NCBI GenBank assembly: GCA_002127295.1
Contig: NFUV01000001.1
Coordinates: forward strand, 1,240,001 to 1,304,000
Source of the DNA: Chitinophagaceae bacterium IBVUCB2
GTDB taxonomy: Bacteria > Bacteroidota > Bacteroidia > Chitinophagales > Chitinophagaceae
Reading direction: 5' to 3'
Length of the DNA stretch: 64,000 nt
Under the pieces are notes generated by a model. The model searched no databases. It was given only the letters and a program-made list of their open reading frames with translations, and was not told the origin of the DNA. Below are positions 1-7,666 of the stretch, in pieces. Within the stretch, counting starts at the first letter, position 1; each line of letters begins with the position of its first letter. Both the position numbers and the translations under genes were made by a program.

Positions 1-72
1 TTTATCCTTTGGCCTGTTTGGATCTTTTTTGCGGAGATAGAGATATTCTGATATTTGTTTCCAGACGCCCAT
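1..72 (-). CDS. N-terminal 24 codons of an unidentified small protein, cut by the window edge
   Basis: Reading leftward from an ATG at 72-70 the frame stays open to the edge and begins M-G-V-W-K-Q-I-S-E-Y-L-Y-L-R-K-K-D-P-N-R. The reading is low in rare codons and looks like a real protein start: amphipathic, then a basic KKDPNRPK stretch. Only the N-terminus is visible. It resembles my memory of a short Bacteroidota-specific protein family (DUF6728-like), but I cannot confirm that. It lies on the same strand as the beta-barrel gene to its right and may be co-transcribed with it. Confidence 0.45.
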   Translation of the reverse strand, partial: MGVWKQISEYLYLRKKDPNRPKDK

Positions 73-117
73 TTTTTTTTATATAACAGCAAACATGATT
101 TTTTGTTTTCAAGAAAT

Positions 118-609
118 CTATAATTTAAACTGGTATCCTGCTGCTACTCCGAACCATGTACGGTAGCCATAACGGTTGACCCTTGCAGAAATATCAAACC
201 CACTTCCATTTTTAGAGGCAAAAAGATAACCCGGGCCTCCACCGTAACTGAAGCGGGTACGACCCGAAAAATTTTCTAATCCAATACCAAAACCTCCATC
301 ACCTTGTAAATAAAAGCCAGCACCAACGAACTGACGAAAACCCAACCTTGTTAAAACCAAACCAGCTTTTCCCGAATGATTATTTCCTTTCCACGATGCA
401 ATGCCTGTAGAAAGTAAAATACTCCCTCCTTCAATTACACTATAATAGTCACTAATATAAATACCAAAGCCTGTATTAAACCCTTGTTTAAATATTCCAG
501 TGGTTATTTCAGCTCCCCCACTGATTTTTAGATGGTTTTTACTTTTTTGCGCATACGCAAATGATAAACCGAAAGTCGAAAAAACCAAGAAACACAAAAT
601 TTTTTTCAT
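118..609 (-). CDS. Small secreted outer-membrane beta-barrel-like protein
   Basis: 163 residues with a clear Sec signal peptide (MKKILCFLVFSTFGLSFAYAQ, cleavage after about residue 20). The mature part consists of alternating polar/hydrophobic strands rich in Gly, Tyr and Phe (FGIYISDYYSV, GFGIGLENFSG, GGGPGYLFA) and ends in Y-Q-F-K-L, like outer-membrane proteins that end in an aromatic-containing strand. At this size six to eight short strands would fit, as in small OmpA/OmpW-like barrels. No catalytic motif is visible. It is not part of the pectin locus: the tRNA and a terminator separate them. The barrel call is structural inference; the function is unknown. Confidence 0.6.
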   Translation of the reverse strand: MKKILCFLVFSTFGLSFAYAQKSKNHLKISGGAEITTGIFKQGFNTGFGIYISDYYSVIEGGSILLSTGIASWKGNNHSGKAGLVLTRLGFRQFVGAGFYLQGDGGFGIGLENFSGRTRFSYGGGPGYLFASKNGSGFDISARVNRYGYRTWFGVAAGYQFKL

Positions 610-648
610 AAAGTTGAGTTTTGATAAAAATTAATTTATTAGCCTAAC

Positions 649-675
649 AAAAAAGCCCCTTTTCAGGAGCTTTTT
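649..675 (-). terminator. Rho-independent terminator after tRNA-Ala
   Basis: On the minus strand AAAGCTCC, a short TGAAAA loop and GGGGCTTTTTT form a stem (one G:U pair) followed by a T run. It sits directly downstream of the tRNA and could also work in the other direction. Confidence 0.6.
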
Positions 676-677
676 AG

Positions 678-751
678 TGGAGGTTAACGGAGTCGAACCG
701 ATGACCTTTTGCATGCCATGCAAACGCTCTAGCCAGCTGAGCTAAACCCCC
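678..751 (-). tRNA. tRNA-Ala (anticodon GGC)
   Basis: A complete cloverleaf reads on the minus strand. The acceptor GGGGGTT pairs with AACCTCC and includes the G3:U70 pair that is the alanine identity element. The D arm is GCTC...GAGC. The anticodon stem TTTGC/GCAAA carries the loop ATGGCAT (anticodon GGC). The T arm contains GGTTCGACTCC. The discriminator base is A and no CCA is encoded. The LacI gene of the pectin locus ends 72 bases away. Confidence 0.95.
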
Positions 752-797
752 ATTATTGGGATTGCAAATATAGCCGCTACAACCTACTACTCAAAAT

Positions 798-823
798 AAA
801 AACCCCGGTTAACGGGGTTTAGT
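798..823 (-). terminator. Terminator of the LacI-family gene
   Basis: On the minus strand AAACCCCG, TTAAC and CGGGGTTT form an eight-pair stem followed by TTATTTTGAG. It starts right after the stop codon of the regulator and also insulates the tRNA. Confidence 0.7.
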
Positions 824-1894
824 TTACTCTTTCAGCAACGAAGCAACCGGCTTCGTTTTCGCAATTTTTTTTCGGGTAGACTCCCTGATGAGTAGCTCTG
901 TAGTCAGCACTTTGGTTTCAAAATCTGTTACCGGCCTTTTGCTTTCTATTAATTGCAATAATAAATTAGTTGCTACTTCTCCCATTTCAAATGCAGGCTG
1001 GCGAATCACCGATAATGGCGGGTCTAATAATTCTGTCAAATCGGTATTAGAAAAACCAACTAAACCAAAATCCCCAGGCACTGTATATCCTTTAGACCGT
1101 AATATGCGAAGACAACCCGTTGTTAATTTATCTGCTGAAGCAAAAATGGCATCTGGTTTATTTTTAGGTTTAAGTAATTCCTTAATTGCTTCTTCCACCT
1201 CTGTTAATATCATACCTCCATGCGCACAATACTTAATCAATGATTCGTCCACTTCCATTCCATGCTCTGTTAATGCAGCTTTGTAACCGGCTAAACGTTC
1301 TTTGGCAATAGATAAAGCAGGAGCATTGCTTACTGTGGCGATGCGTTTGTACCCGCTATTAATAAGATGGGTGGTAGCATCATAAGCTCCTTTGTAATTA
1401 TCAACAATTACTTTATGCGTTTCAATTTCATCAACAATACGATCAAAGAAAACAATGGGCATTCCCCTGTCGTGCAATTCTTTTAGATAGCTAAAGTCTT
1501 TTGTTTCGGTTGATACAGAAATGATCAATCCATCTACTGAACGGGAAGTAAGGTATTGGAGGTTTAGCATTTCCCGGTCTGCAGATTCACGGCTTTGCGA
1601 AATAATTACGTTGTAACCGTTATTGTAGGCAATGGATTCAATACCGTTGATGATCTGCGAAAAATAGCTATTCGCAATTTCACATACAATGACACCGATG
1701 GAACGGCTTCTTCTCTCTTTCAGACTAAGTGCTATCGGGTTGGGGTGATAATTGATCTTTTCTGCATATTCCAGTACCAGCTTTTTGGTTTCCGGGCTTA
1801 TTTCGTAGCTGTCCCGCAATGCTCTCGACACGGTGGAAGTGGAAAGTCCTAACGCCTTGGCGATGTCTTTTATGGTAACGGCTTCAAATTTCAT
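824..1894 (-). CDS. LacI/GalR-family transcriptional regulator, likely controller of the pectin locus
   Basis: 356 residues. Residues 7-27 form the LacI helix-turn-helix (VTIKDIAKALGLSTSTVSRAL), followed by the hinge helix around 50-60 (HPNPIALSLKERRS) and a periplasmic-binding-protein-like sensor domain from about 65 to 340 (IGVIVCEIANSYFSQI; VDGLIIS; GYKRIATVSN; PDAIFASAD; GLVGFSNTD). The length is typical. It is transcribed away from susC, with 611 bases between the two starts that hold a CCGG-centred palindrome of the kind LacI proteins bind. Position and operator make it the likely regulator of the pectin regulon; the ligand (galacturonate or a KDG-type intermediate) is inferred. Repression versus activation cannot be told from sequence. 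Confidence 0.9.
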   Translation of the reverse strand: MKFEAVTIKDIAKALGLSTSTVSRALRDSYEISPETKKLVLEYAEKINYHPNPIALSLKERRSRSIGVIVCEIANSYFSQIINGIESIAYNNGYNVIISQSRESADREMLNLQYLTSRSVDGLIISVSTETKDFSYLKELHDRGMPIVFFDRIVDEIETHKVIVDNYKGAYDATTHLINSGYKRIATVSNAPALSIAKERLAGYKAALTEHGMEVDESLIKYCAHGGMILTEVEEAIKELLKPKNKPDAIFASADKLTTGCLRILRSKGYTVPGDFGLVGFSNTDLTELLDPPLSVIRQPAFEMGEVATNLLLQLIESKRPVTDFETKVLTTELLIRESTRKKIAKTKPVASLLKE

Positions 1895-2092
1895 GGCAGA
1901 GCTTAGACTGTTTTAACCTTTGACTAAAATTAATGATTTAAACCCGGATAAAAAGCTTTACAACCATCGATTCCGACCTTTTAAAAGATCTTTATTATTG
2001 TCTTTTTGATGCTTTTGGAAAAGTTGAAAAATGATATGCATTTGTATTTTTTTGAAAGAAATACGAATTGTTGCCAATTGCCTCAAAATGAT

Positions 2093-2118
2093 ATCGTTAC
2101 CGGGAACGATTGCGTAAA
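2093..2118 (+). promoter_or_regulatory. Operator-like palindrome upstream of susC
   Basis: The site reads ATCGTT-A-CCGG-G-AACGAT followed by TGCGTAAA. The first 18 bases form a palindrome with one imperfect pair around CCGG. A second copy at 16127-16152 matches at 23 of 26 positions. A CG-centred palindrome beside a LacI gene is the expected type of operator; binding itself is inferred. Confidence 0.65.
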
Positions 2119-2158
2119 AAAATACTTCCATTTCTCTTTACTAAATGCCAGAACTGTG

Positions 2159-2167
2159 TAGACTTGT
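2159..2167 (+). promoter_or_regulatory. Candidate -7 promoter box for susC
   Basis: TAGACTTGT matches the Bacteroidota -7 consensus TAnnTTTG with one mismatch. It lies exactly 40 bases after the operator-like site, and the same nine bases occur at the same distance after the second operator copy. The start site would fall near 2173, giving a leader of about 330 bases. Confidence 0.5.
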
Positions 2168-2407
2168 TCTCGCTAAGGACGATGAAATTTCAATAATGCG
2201 AGATTCTTCGTTCTTAGAAAATGTTAAGAGAATTGCTTGCCAAAATGAAAAGATTGTCTAACCAGGAAGGTTTCGTCACTCACACGGACATGTGTACCAG
2301 CCATTGCGGCTGTTCGCTTCTTTTATTTCAGCAGGCTTCCACTATTTTTCAATTCTCTTCGCCGGTTTATTCCTTACAGAACAGAAACAGTAGTTACTGA
2401 TAAATCC

Positions 2408-2426
2408 TTGCAGTTAAAAACTGCAA
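2408..2426 (+). promoter_or_regulatory. Perfect hairpin in the susC leader
   Basis: TTGCAGTT-AAA-AACTGCAA forms eight pairs with a three-base loop about 80 bases before the susC ATG. There is only a weak T-rich stretch after it (CCCTTTTG), so it may be a structured leader element rather than a terminator. Confidence 0.4.
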
Positions 2427-2505
2427 ACCCTTTTGAGAACAGGTGGCTGACCGCTGCCAGATTTTAAAACTTAAATTTCATTCAGGTATCATCAAAAACT
2501 GCACT

Positions 2506-5500
2506 ATGATCAAAATTTTTAAACCCGCCGTGATTTGTCTTTTGATACTCACAGCACTGAGTCCCTTCAGCCAGCTATTTGGGCAGGGAAGACAAATAAC
2601 GGGTACTGTTACTTCCTCCGAAAACCAACAACCAGTAGTTGGAGCTACTGTAAATGTTAAGGGCACCAAAGTGAATACTACTACGGATGCCCAGGGCAAT
2701 TACAAAATCAATGTTGATAGTAAGGCCACTACGCTGGTTATTACTAATGCCAGTTTTGTAAGCTATGAAGCAGCCATTAACGGAAGAACTGTAATTGATG
2801 TTGAGTTGACCGCTGAAGTAAAGGCAATGGATGATGTTGTAGTAGTAGGTTATTCAACCGTTAAAAGAAAAGATCTTACCGGCTCCGTATCATCAGTCAA
2901 TTCAAAGCAACTGAAAGATTTTCCACTTTCATCAGCAGCGGAAGCTTTGCAAGGTAAACTGGCCGGGGTGCAGTTAACATCAAGTGAAGGTGCTCCGGGT
3001 GCGGATATTATTGTAAGGGTTAGAGGCGGCGGATCCATCACACAGGATAATTCGCCTTTATACATTGTGGATGGAGTACAGGTAGAAAATGCTTTATCCG
3101 TTCTATCTCCACAAGATATAGCAACGGTGGATGTATTAAAAGACGCATCAACAACAGCTATTTATGGTGCAAGAGCTGCTAACGGCGTTGTAATCATCAC
3201 TACCAAAACTGGTAAATCAGGAAAAACACAGGTAAGCTATAACGGTTCTGTTGGCTATCGTCAGTTATCTAAATTTCAAGATGTATTAAAGCCTTACGAC
3301 TTTGTAGTGTGGCAATGGGAAAGAACAAGAGATAATTCAACAGATAGTGCAAGCTTTGCGCAGACCTATGGTACAACCTGGGATACATTGTCCAATTATA
3401 AAAATGTTGAGTTTATAAATTGGCAAGACAAAGTATTCGGAAGAAAAGCGAAATTCTCAACACATAATGTTTCGGTAAATGGTGGAAACCAAAATACCAC
3501 ATTCAATCTTAGCCTTACTGCCAATAGAGAAGATGGAATACAAATCGTATCTGGTTTTGACAGAAAATTGGTGAATTTTAAATTAGATCATCGGGCTTCT
3601 GATAAATTAAGAGTGGGTTTTACAGCCCGTTATCTTGACCAGGTGATAGAAGGTGCAGGTACTACAAATAGCGGTACAAGAACAACCAACCGCCTGCGTC
3701 ATACCATCAACTACCGTCCTTTTGAATTAGAAAGACCTGGATTTGGAATAGATGATTTTGACGAAGCTTATTACCTTGCTTCGGCCGGTGCTACTAACCC
3801 GATAATTTTAACGGAAGCTGAGTATAGAAGACAATACACAAGAGCGGTTTACTTAACCGGCTATTTCAGCTACAACATTCTTAAAAATCTTACTTTCAGA
3901 TCGACTGTTGGTTTTGATAATGCAAGTGTAAGAACGGATCTTTTTTATAGCAAGATAACAGGTACAGCCCGCAACTTTGCTTCTTTACCTGTTGCATCAA
4001 TCGGTCAGCAAAATAATTACACCATTAGTAACTCTAACACACTTCAATACACCCTTAATAATTACAAACAGCACCACGATATTACGGTGTTAGCAGGACA
4101 GGAAATAGTAGATGTTCGCTCAAAGCAAAATTCTATTGAAACCCGTTATTTTCCGGGTGATATCAGTGCTGAAAAAGCTTTGGCTAACATGGGCCTTGGT
4201 TCTGCACCAACTGGTTCTGCACAACCGCTTCCTACCTCTTTTGAAGAGCCCCCTGCCCGTATTGCTTCATTCTTTGGCCGTGTAAGTTACGGTTATGATG
4301 ATAAGTACTTAGCCAACTTTAACCTGAGAGCTGATCGTTCTTCAAAATTCAATTCCGACAATGGAACATTAGTATTCCCTTCAGGTTCTATTGCATGGAG
4401 ATTTTCTAAGGAAAAATTTATGGAGAAGGCAAGTTGGTTGAATGATGGTAAAATCCGGTTTGGGTATGGTTCAGTTGGTAACAACAGAATTGGCAATCTT
4501 CTTTATCAACAATTATATGGTGTTACAGGCCAATATGCTTTCAACCATTCTATTTTACCGGGTTTTGCACCAATAGCTTTATCTAATCCAGACCTTAGGT
4601 GGGAAAAGAATACCTCCAGCAACTTTGGAGTGGACCTGTCTATGTTTAGTAACAAAGTACAATTGACAATAGATGTCTATAAAAATAAAGCGAATGATCT
4701 TTTATTGGCAGTAGCTATCCCTCCAACGACCGGTTATACTACACAGCTGCAAAATATCGGTGCAACATCTAATAAAGGTGTGGAGATACAGTTAGGTACA
4801 ACACCGATACAGAAGAAAAATTTTAGCTGGAATTCTAATTTTAATATCGCCTTTAATAAAAATAAAGTAGAAAGTCTGGGTGGAATACAATCGCAAACAA
4901 GAAATTCAGGATGGCAAGGTTCAGATGGTGTTGATGATTATATAGTAGAAGTTGGCCGGCCTGTTGGTTTAATGTATGGCTTTGTAACAGACGGCTTTTA
5001 TAAGATTGATGATTTTAACTACAATTCAACTACCGGTGTTTATACTATTAAACCAGGCATAGCTGCAAACGGTGTGTATGGTGCACCACAACCCGGCTCG
5101 CTGAAATGGAAAGACCTGAACGGTGACGGTGCTATAACAGCAGATGGTGACAGGCAAATAATTGGTAACGCTAATCCTGACTTCACCGGTGGTTGGTCTA
5201 ACCAGTTTACCTATAAGAATTTTGACCTGTCAGTATTTATGAACTTTGTTGTAGGTAATGATATTTACAATGCTAATAAACTTGAATGGACGGACGGTGC
5301 TTTTCCGAACCTGAACACTCTTGAAGTTGTAAAAAACCGGTTTACTTATATCAATTCATCGGGTGTAAGAGTAACCGATCCTACAGAGTTAGCTAAGATG
5401 AATGCAAACGCAGAAATATGGGCACCGGTAAGAGTACAACGCTGGTGGTTACATTCATGGGCTATTGAGGATGGTTCGTACTTAAGATTTAACAATATCA

Positions 5501-5718
5501 CCCTTGGTTATTCACTACCAAAAACCCTTTTAGATAAATTAAAGATTGCTAATTTCAGAGTGTTCGGTACAGTAAATAACCTGGCTACGATCACCAATTA
5601 CTCCGGTTATGATCCTGATGTTACTGCCAGAAGAAGCGACCCGCTGACTCCTGGTGTTGATTTCGCAGCATATCCAAGAGCAAGAACATGGTTATTTGGT
5701 GTAAACGTTACTTTCTAA
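2506..5718 (+). CDS. SusC-like TonB-dependent outer-membrane transporter for pectin oligosaccharides
   Basis: I choose the ATG at 2506 (1070 residues) because it opens a signal peptide (MIKIFKPAVICLLILTALSP, cleavage near residue 28); the upstream in-frame extension does not. Domains in order: carboxypeptidase-regulatory-like domain about 30-110 (GTVTSSENQQPVVGATVNVKG), the SusC-type junction VVVVGYSTVKRKDLTGSVSS, a plug domain (PLYIVDGV; VLKDASTTAIYGARAANGVV) to about 235, then a 22-strand barrel ending in L-F-G-V-N-V-T-F. It imports oligosaccharides using TonB energy, with the SusD protein encoded 20 bases downstream as its lid. Pectin specificity is inferred from the neighbouring enzymes. 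Confidence 0.96.
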   Translation: MIKIFKPAVICLLILTALSPFSQLFGQGRQITGTVTSSENQQPVVGATVNVKGTKVNTTTDAQGNYKINVDSKATTLVITNASFVSYEAAINGRTVIDVELTAEVKAMDDVVVVGYSTVKRKDLTGSVSSVNSKQLKDFPLSSAAEALQGKLAGVQLTSSEGAPGADIIVRVRGGGSITQDNSPLYIVDGVQVENALSVLSPQDIATVDVLKDASTTAIYGARAANGVVIITTKTGKSGKTQVSYNGSVGYRQLSKFQDVLKPYDFVVWQWERTRDNSTDSASFAQTYGTTWDTLSNYKNVEFINWQDKVFGRKAKFSTHNVSVNGGNQNTTFNLSLTANREDGIQIVSGFDRKLVNFKLDHRASDKLRVGFTARYLDQVIEGAGTTNSGTRTTNRLRHTINYRPFELERPGFGIDDFDEAYYLASAGATNPIILTEAEYRRQYTRAVYLTGYFSYNILKNLTFRSTVGFDNASVRTDLFYSKITGTARNFASLPVASIGQQNNYTISNSNTLQYTLNNYKQHHDITVLAGQEIVDVRSKQNSIETRYFPGDISAEKALANMGLGSAPTGSAQPLPTSFEEPPARIASFFGRVSYGYDDKYLANFNLRADRSSKFNSDNGTLVFPSGSIAWRFSKEKFMEKASWLNDGKIRFGYGSVGNNRIGNLLYQQLYGVTGQYAFNHSILPGFAPIALSNPDLRWEKNTSSNFGVDLSMFSNKVQLTIDVYKNKANDLLLAVAIPPTTGYTTQLQNIGATSNKGVEIQLGTTPIQKKNFSWNSNFNIAFNKNKVESLGGIQSQTRNSGWQGSDGVDDYIVEVGRPVGLMYGFVTDGFYKIDDFNYNSTTGVYTIKPGIAANGVYGAPQPGSLKWKDLNGDGAITADGDRQIIGNANPDFTGGWSNQFTYKNFDLSVFMNFVVGNDIYNANKLEWTDGAFPNLNTLEVVKNRFTYINSSGVRVTDPTELAKMNANAEIWAPVRVQRWWLHSWAIEDGSYLRFNNITLGYSLPKTLLDKLKIANFRVFGTVNNLATITNYSGYDPDVTARRSDPLTPGVDFAAYPRARTWLFGVNVTF

Positions 5719-5738
5719 TAATTAAAAAATTAGTTGAA

Positions 5739-7559
5739 ATGAAAAATAAGATCCTTCAATCATTAACAGGCACAGTAATGCTGCTCGCATTATTTACAAC
5801 TGTTGGATGCAAAAAATATACTGAGGTAGAACCCGTATCTCAATATAGCATAGCACAAGCTTTCTCTGATGTATCGAATGCAACTACTGCACTTGTTGGC
5901 GTATACGATGAACTACAGGGAGATAATGGGTATGGTATCCGTATCAACATGTATTATCCTTATGATTCTGATGAAGGAATTGTAAGTGGTAATATTGATA
6001 ACGGAAGAAGAGGTGTAGGCCGCTATCAGTTATTATTAACCAATTCAGAAATCAGGAACCCATTTGTTCAATTATACAGGGGAGTTGAAAAAGCAAATCT
6101 ATGTATAGAGCAAATTCCGTTGATGCCACAATATACCAACGGCTCTGCTATTGAACAGGCACAATTGAAACGTTTGCATGGAGAGGCTCTTACACTCAGA
6201 GCACAGTTCTTATTTCAACTAATGCTTAACTGGGGCGATGTTCCGGCACCTTTTATACCTGCTTATAAACAGAAAGAGCTTTTCATTCCTAAATCAAACC
6301 GTGATTCTATTTATGATGTGCTGATTGCTGACCTGGCTGTTGCCAAAGATTTGTTGCCTTGGAGAACAGATGCAGGTCCAAGAAATGAAAAAATCACCAA
6401 AGGAGTTGCAAAAGCATTGAGGGCAAGAATGGCATTGCACCGTGGCGGCTACTCGTTGCGCAGCAATGCAATAATGGAAAGAAGAGCTGATTTTCTTACC
6501 TATTATAATATAGCAAAACAAGAGTGTGAAGAATTGATGGCCCGAAGAGATCAGCACACACTTAATCCAAACTACGAGGATATTTGGAGAAAAGTAACCT
6601 CCTTTACGTATGATCCACAAGGTGAAATAATTTTCGAAGTTGGTGCTGGTGGTGGAAATGGAAACAGTGACAGTCGCATGGGAAATTATGATGGCCCCAA
6701 CTTAAATAATGCTTCCCGATATGGAGCTGGTGGTGGTGGTATTGTGATGCTTCCTAACTATTTCTATGCATTTGATTCGGTAGATACAAGAAGAGATGTT
6801 ACTCTTACTCATTATCAAGTGAATAGCTCTAATAATCTTAAAAGCCAACGTCGTTTGGGTGAATTAAATACAGGTAAATATCGTCGTGACTGGAGAGTTC
6901 CTTTATTACCCGGCACTGTTCTGAATGTAGGCTATAACTGGTCTATGATCCGGTTTTCAGATGTATTGTTGATGTATGCAGAAGCAGTAAATGAAATAAA
7001 TGGAAGTCCTACCCCTGAAGCTGTTGCTGCGTTTGAAGAAGTAAGAAAAAGAGGATACCGTGGCAATACAGGAATGATTGGCACAACTCCTTTAGACAAA
7101 GCAGGATTTTTTAATGCTATCGTTAATGAAAGATTCCTGGAGTTCGGTCATGAAGGAATTCGTAAATATGATTTATTGCGTTGGAATCTGTTAACAACAA
7201 AGTTAGCAGAGACTAGAGCACAAATTCAACAAATCAGGGACAGGGTTGCACCTTATACTTATGTACCGCAATACATTTATTGGAGGAATAACGGCGAAGA
7301 GATTCAATATTATGCTGGTGTTGGCGCCCCTGCAAATGCACAACCTTTTTGGGAACCTACACAGGTTCCATCACCAACAACGGGTTGGACAAGGGTTGAC
7401 TGGGCACAACATCTTACAACTGCCAGCGCCATTGACGGAAAACCTTTATGGCAGGGAATAGCATCCTTTTTTACGCCAGGCAAGAGTGAATTGTTTCCGT
7501 TTGACCAGGGTACAATTTCTTCTTACCAGGGAAAATTGAAACAGAACCCGAATTATTAA
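5739..7559 (+). CDS. SusD/RagB-family surface glycan-binding lipoprotein
   Basis: Start taken at the ATG at 5739 (606 residues) because it gives a lipoprotein signal: MKNKILQSLTGTVMLLALFT then TVGC, with Cys24 as lipidation site. The longer frame (from 5688) overlaps susC. The fold is the TPR-like SusD fold: VSQYSIAQAFSDVSNATTAL near the N-terminus, ALTLRAQFLFQLMLNWGDVP around 155-175, KALRARMALHRGGYS near 225, and the C-terminal RFSDVLLMYAEAVNE and RFLEFGHEGIRKYDLLRW motifs. It caps the SusC barrel at the cell surface and captures the glycan. A strong terminator follows, so susC-susD can form its own unit. Confidence 0.95.
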   Translation: MKNKILQSLTGTVMLLALFTTVGCKKYTEVEPVSQYSIAQAFSDVSNATTALVGVYDELQGDNGYGIRINMYYPYDSDEGIVSGNIDNGRRGVGRYQLLLTNSEIRNPFVQLYRGVEKANLCIEQIPLMPQYTNGSAIEQAQLKRLHGEALTLRAQFLFQLMLNWGDVPAPFIPAYKQKELFIPKSNRDSIYDVLIADLAVAKDLLPWRTDAGPRNEKITKGVAKALRARMALHRGGYSLRSNAIMERRADFLTYYNIAKQECEELMARRDQHTLNPNYEDIWRKVTSFTYDPQGEIIFEVGAGGGNGNSDSRMGNYDGPNLNNASRYGAGGGGIVMLPNYFYAFDSVDTRRDVTLTHYQVNSSNNLKSQRRLGELNTGKYRRDWRVPLLPGTVLNVGYNWSMIRFSDVLLMYAEAVNEINGSPTPEAVAAFEEVRKRGYRGNTGMIGTTPLDKAGFFNAIVNERFLEFGHEGIRKYDLLRWNLLTTKLAETRAQIQQIRDRVAPYTYVPQYIYWRNNGEEIQYYAGVGAPANAQPFWEPTQVPSPTTGWTRVDWAQHLTTASAIDGKPLWQGIASFFTPGKSELFPFDQGTISSYQGKLKQNPNY

Positions 7560-7590
7560 TTAGTTGTTTCTCATTAGTGTTTTTCATAGT

Positions 7591-7632
7591 AAGGCTGCAT
7601 ACCTGCATTTAAAAGGGTGCAGCCTTATTTTC
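7591..7632 (+). terminator. Terminator after susD
   Basis: AAGGCTGCA (7591-7599) pairs perfectly with TGCAGCCTT (7618-7626) over nine pairs and is followed by ATTTTCTT. It may let susC-susD be made in excess of the downstream enzymes. Confidence 0.8.
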
Positions 7633-7666
7633 TTGTAAACGTCTCAGTATATTAAAATAAAGTATT

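Larger units (their letters stand above)
1895..2505. other. 611-base regulatory gap between the LacI gene and susC
   Basis: No convincing gene is visible. The gap holds an operator-like palindrome (2093-2118), a promoter-like box (2159-2167) and a susC leader of roughly 330 bases containing a perfect hairpin at 2408-2426 and a smaller one near 2282-2295 (ACAC...TGTGT). The reading frame of susC extends upstream to 2443, but those codons do not encode a signal peptide. Confidence 0.6.

Noticed and set aside
678-1894. Pectin locus as an island integrated at tRNA-Ala
   Set aside because: No integrase, no repeated tRNA 3' end near 29.5 kb, and no change in base or codon use at the borders could be seen; the adjacency may be chance.
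2443-2505. Upstream extension of susC from 2443
   Set aside because: The extra 21 residues are not a signal peptide, while the ATG at 2506 gives a perfect one.
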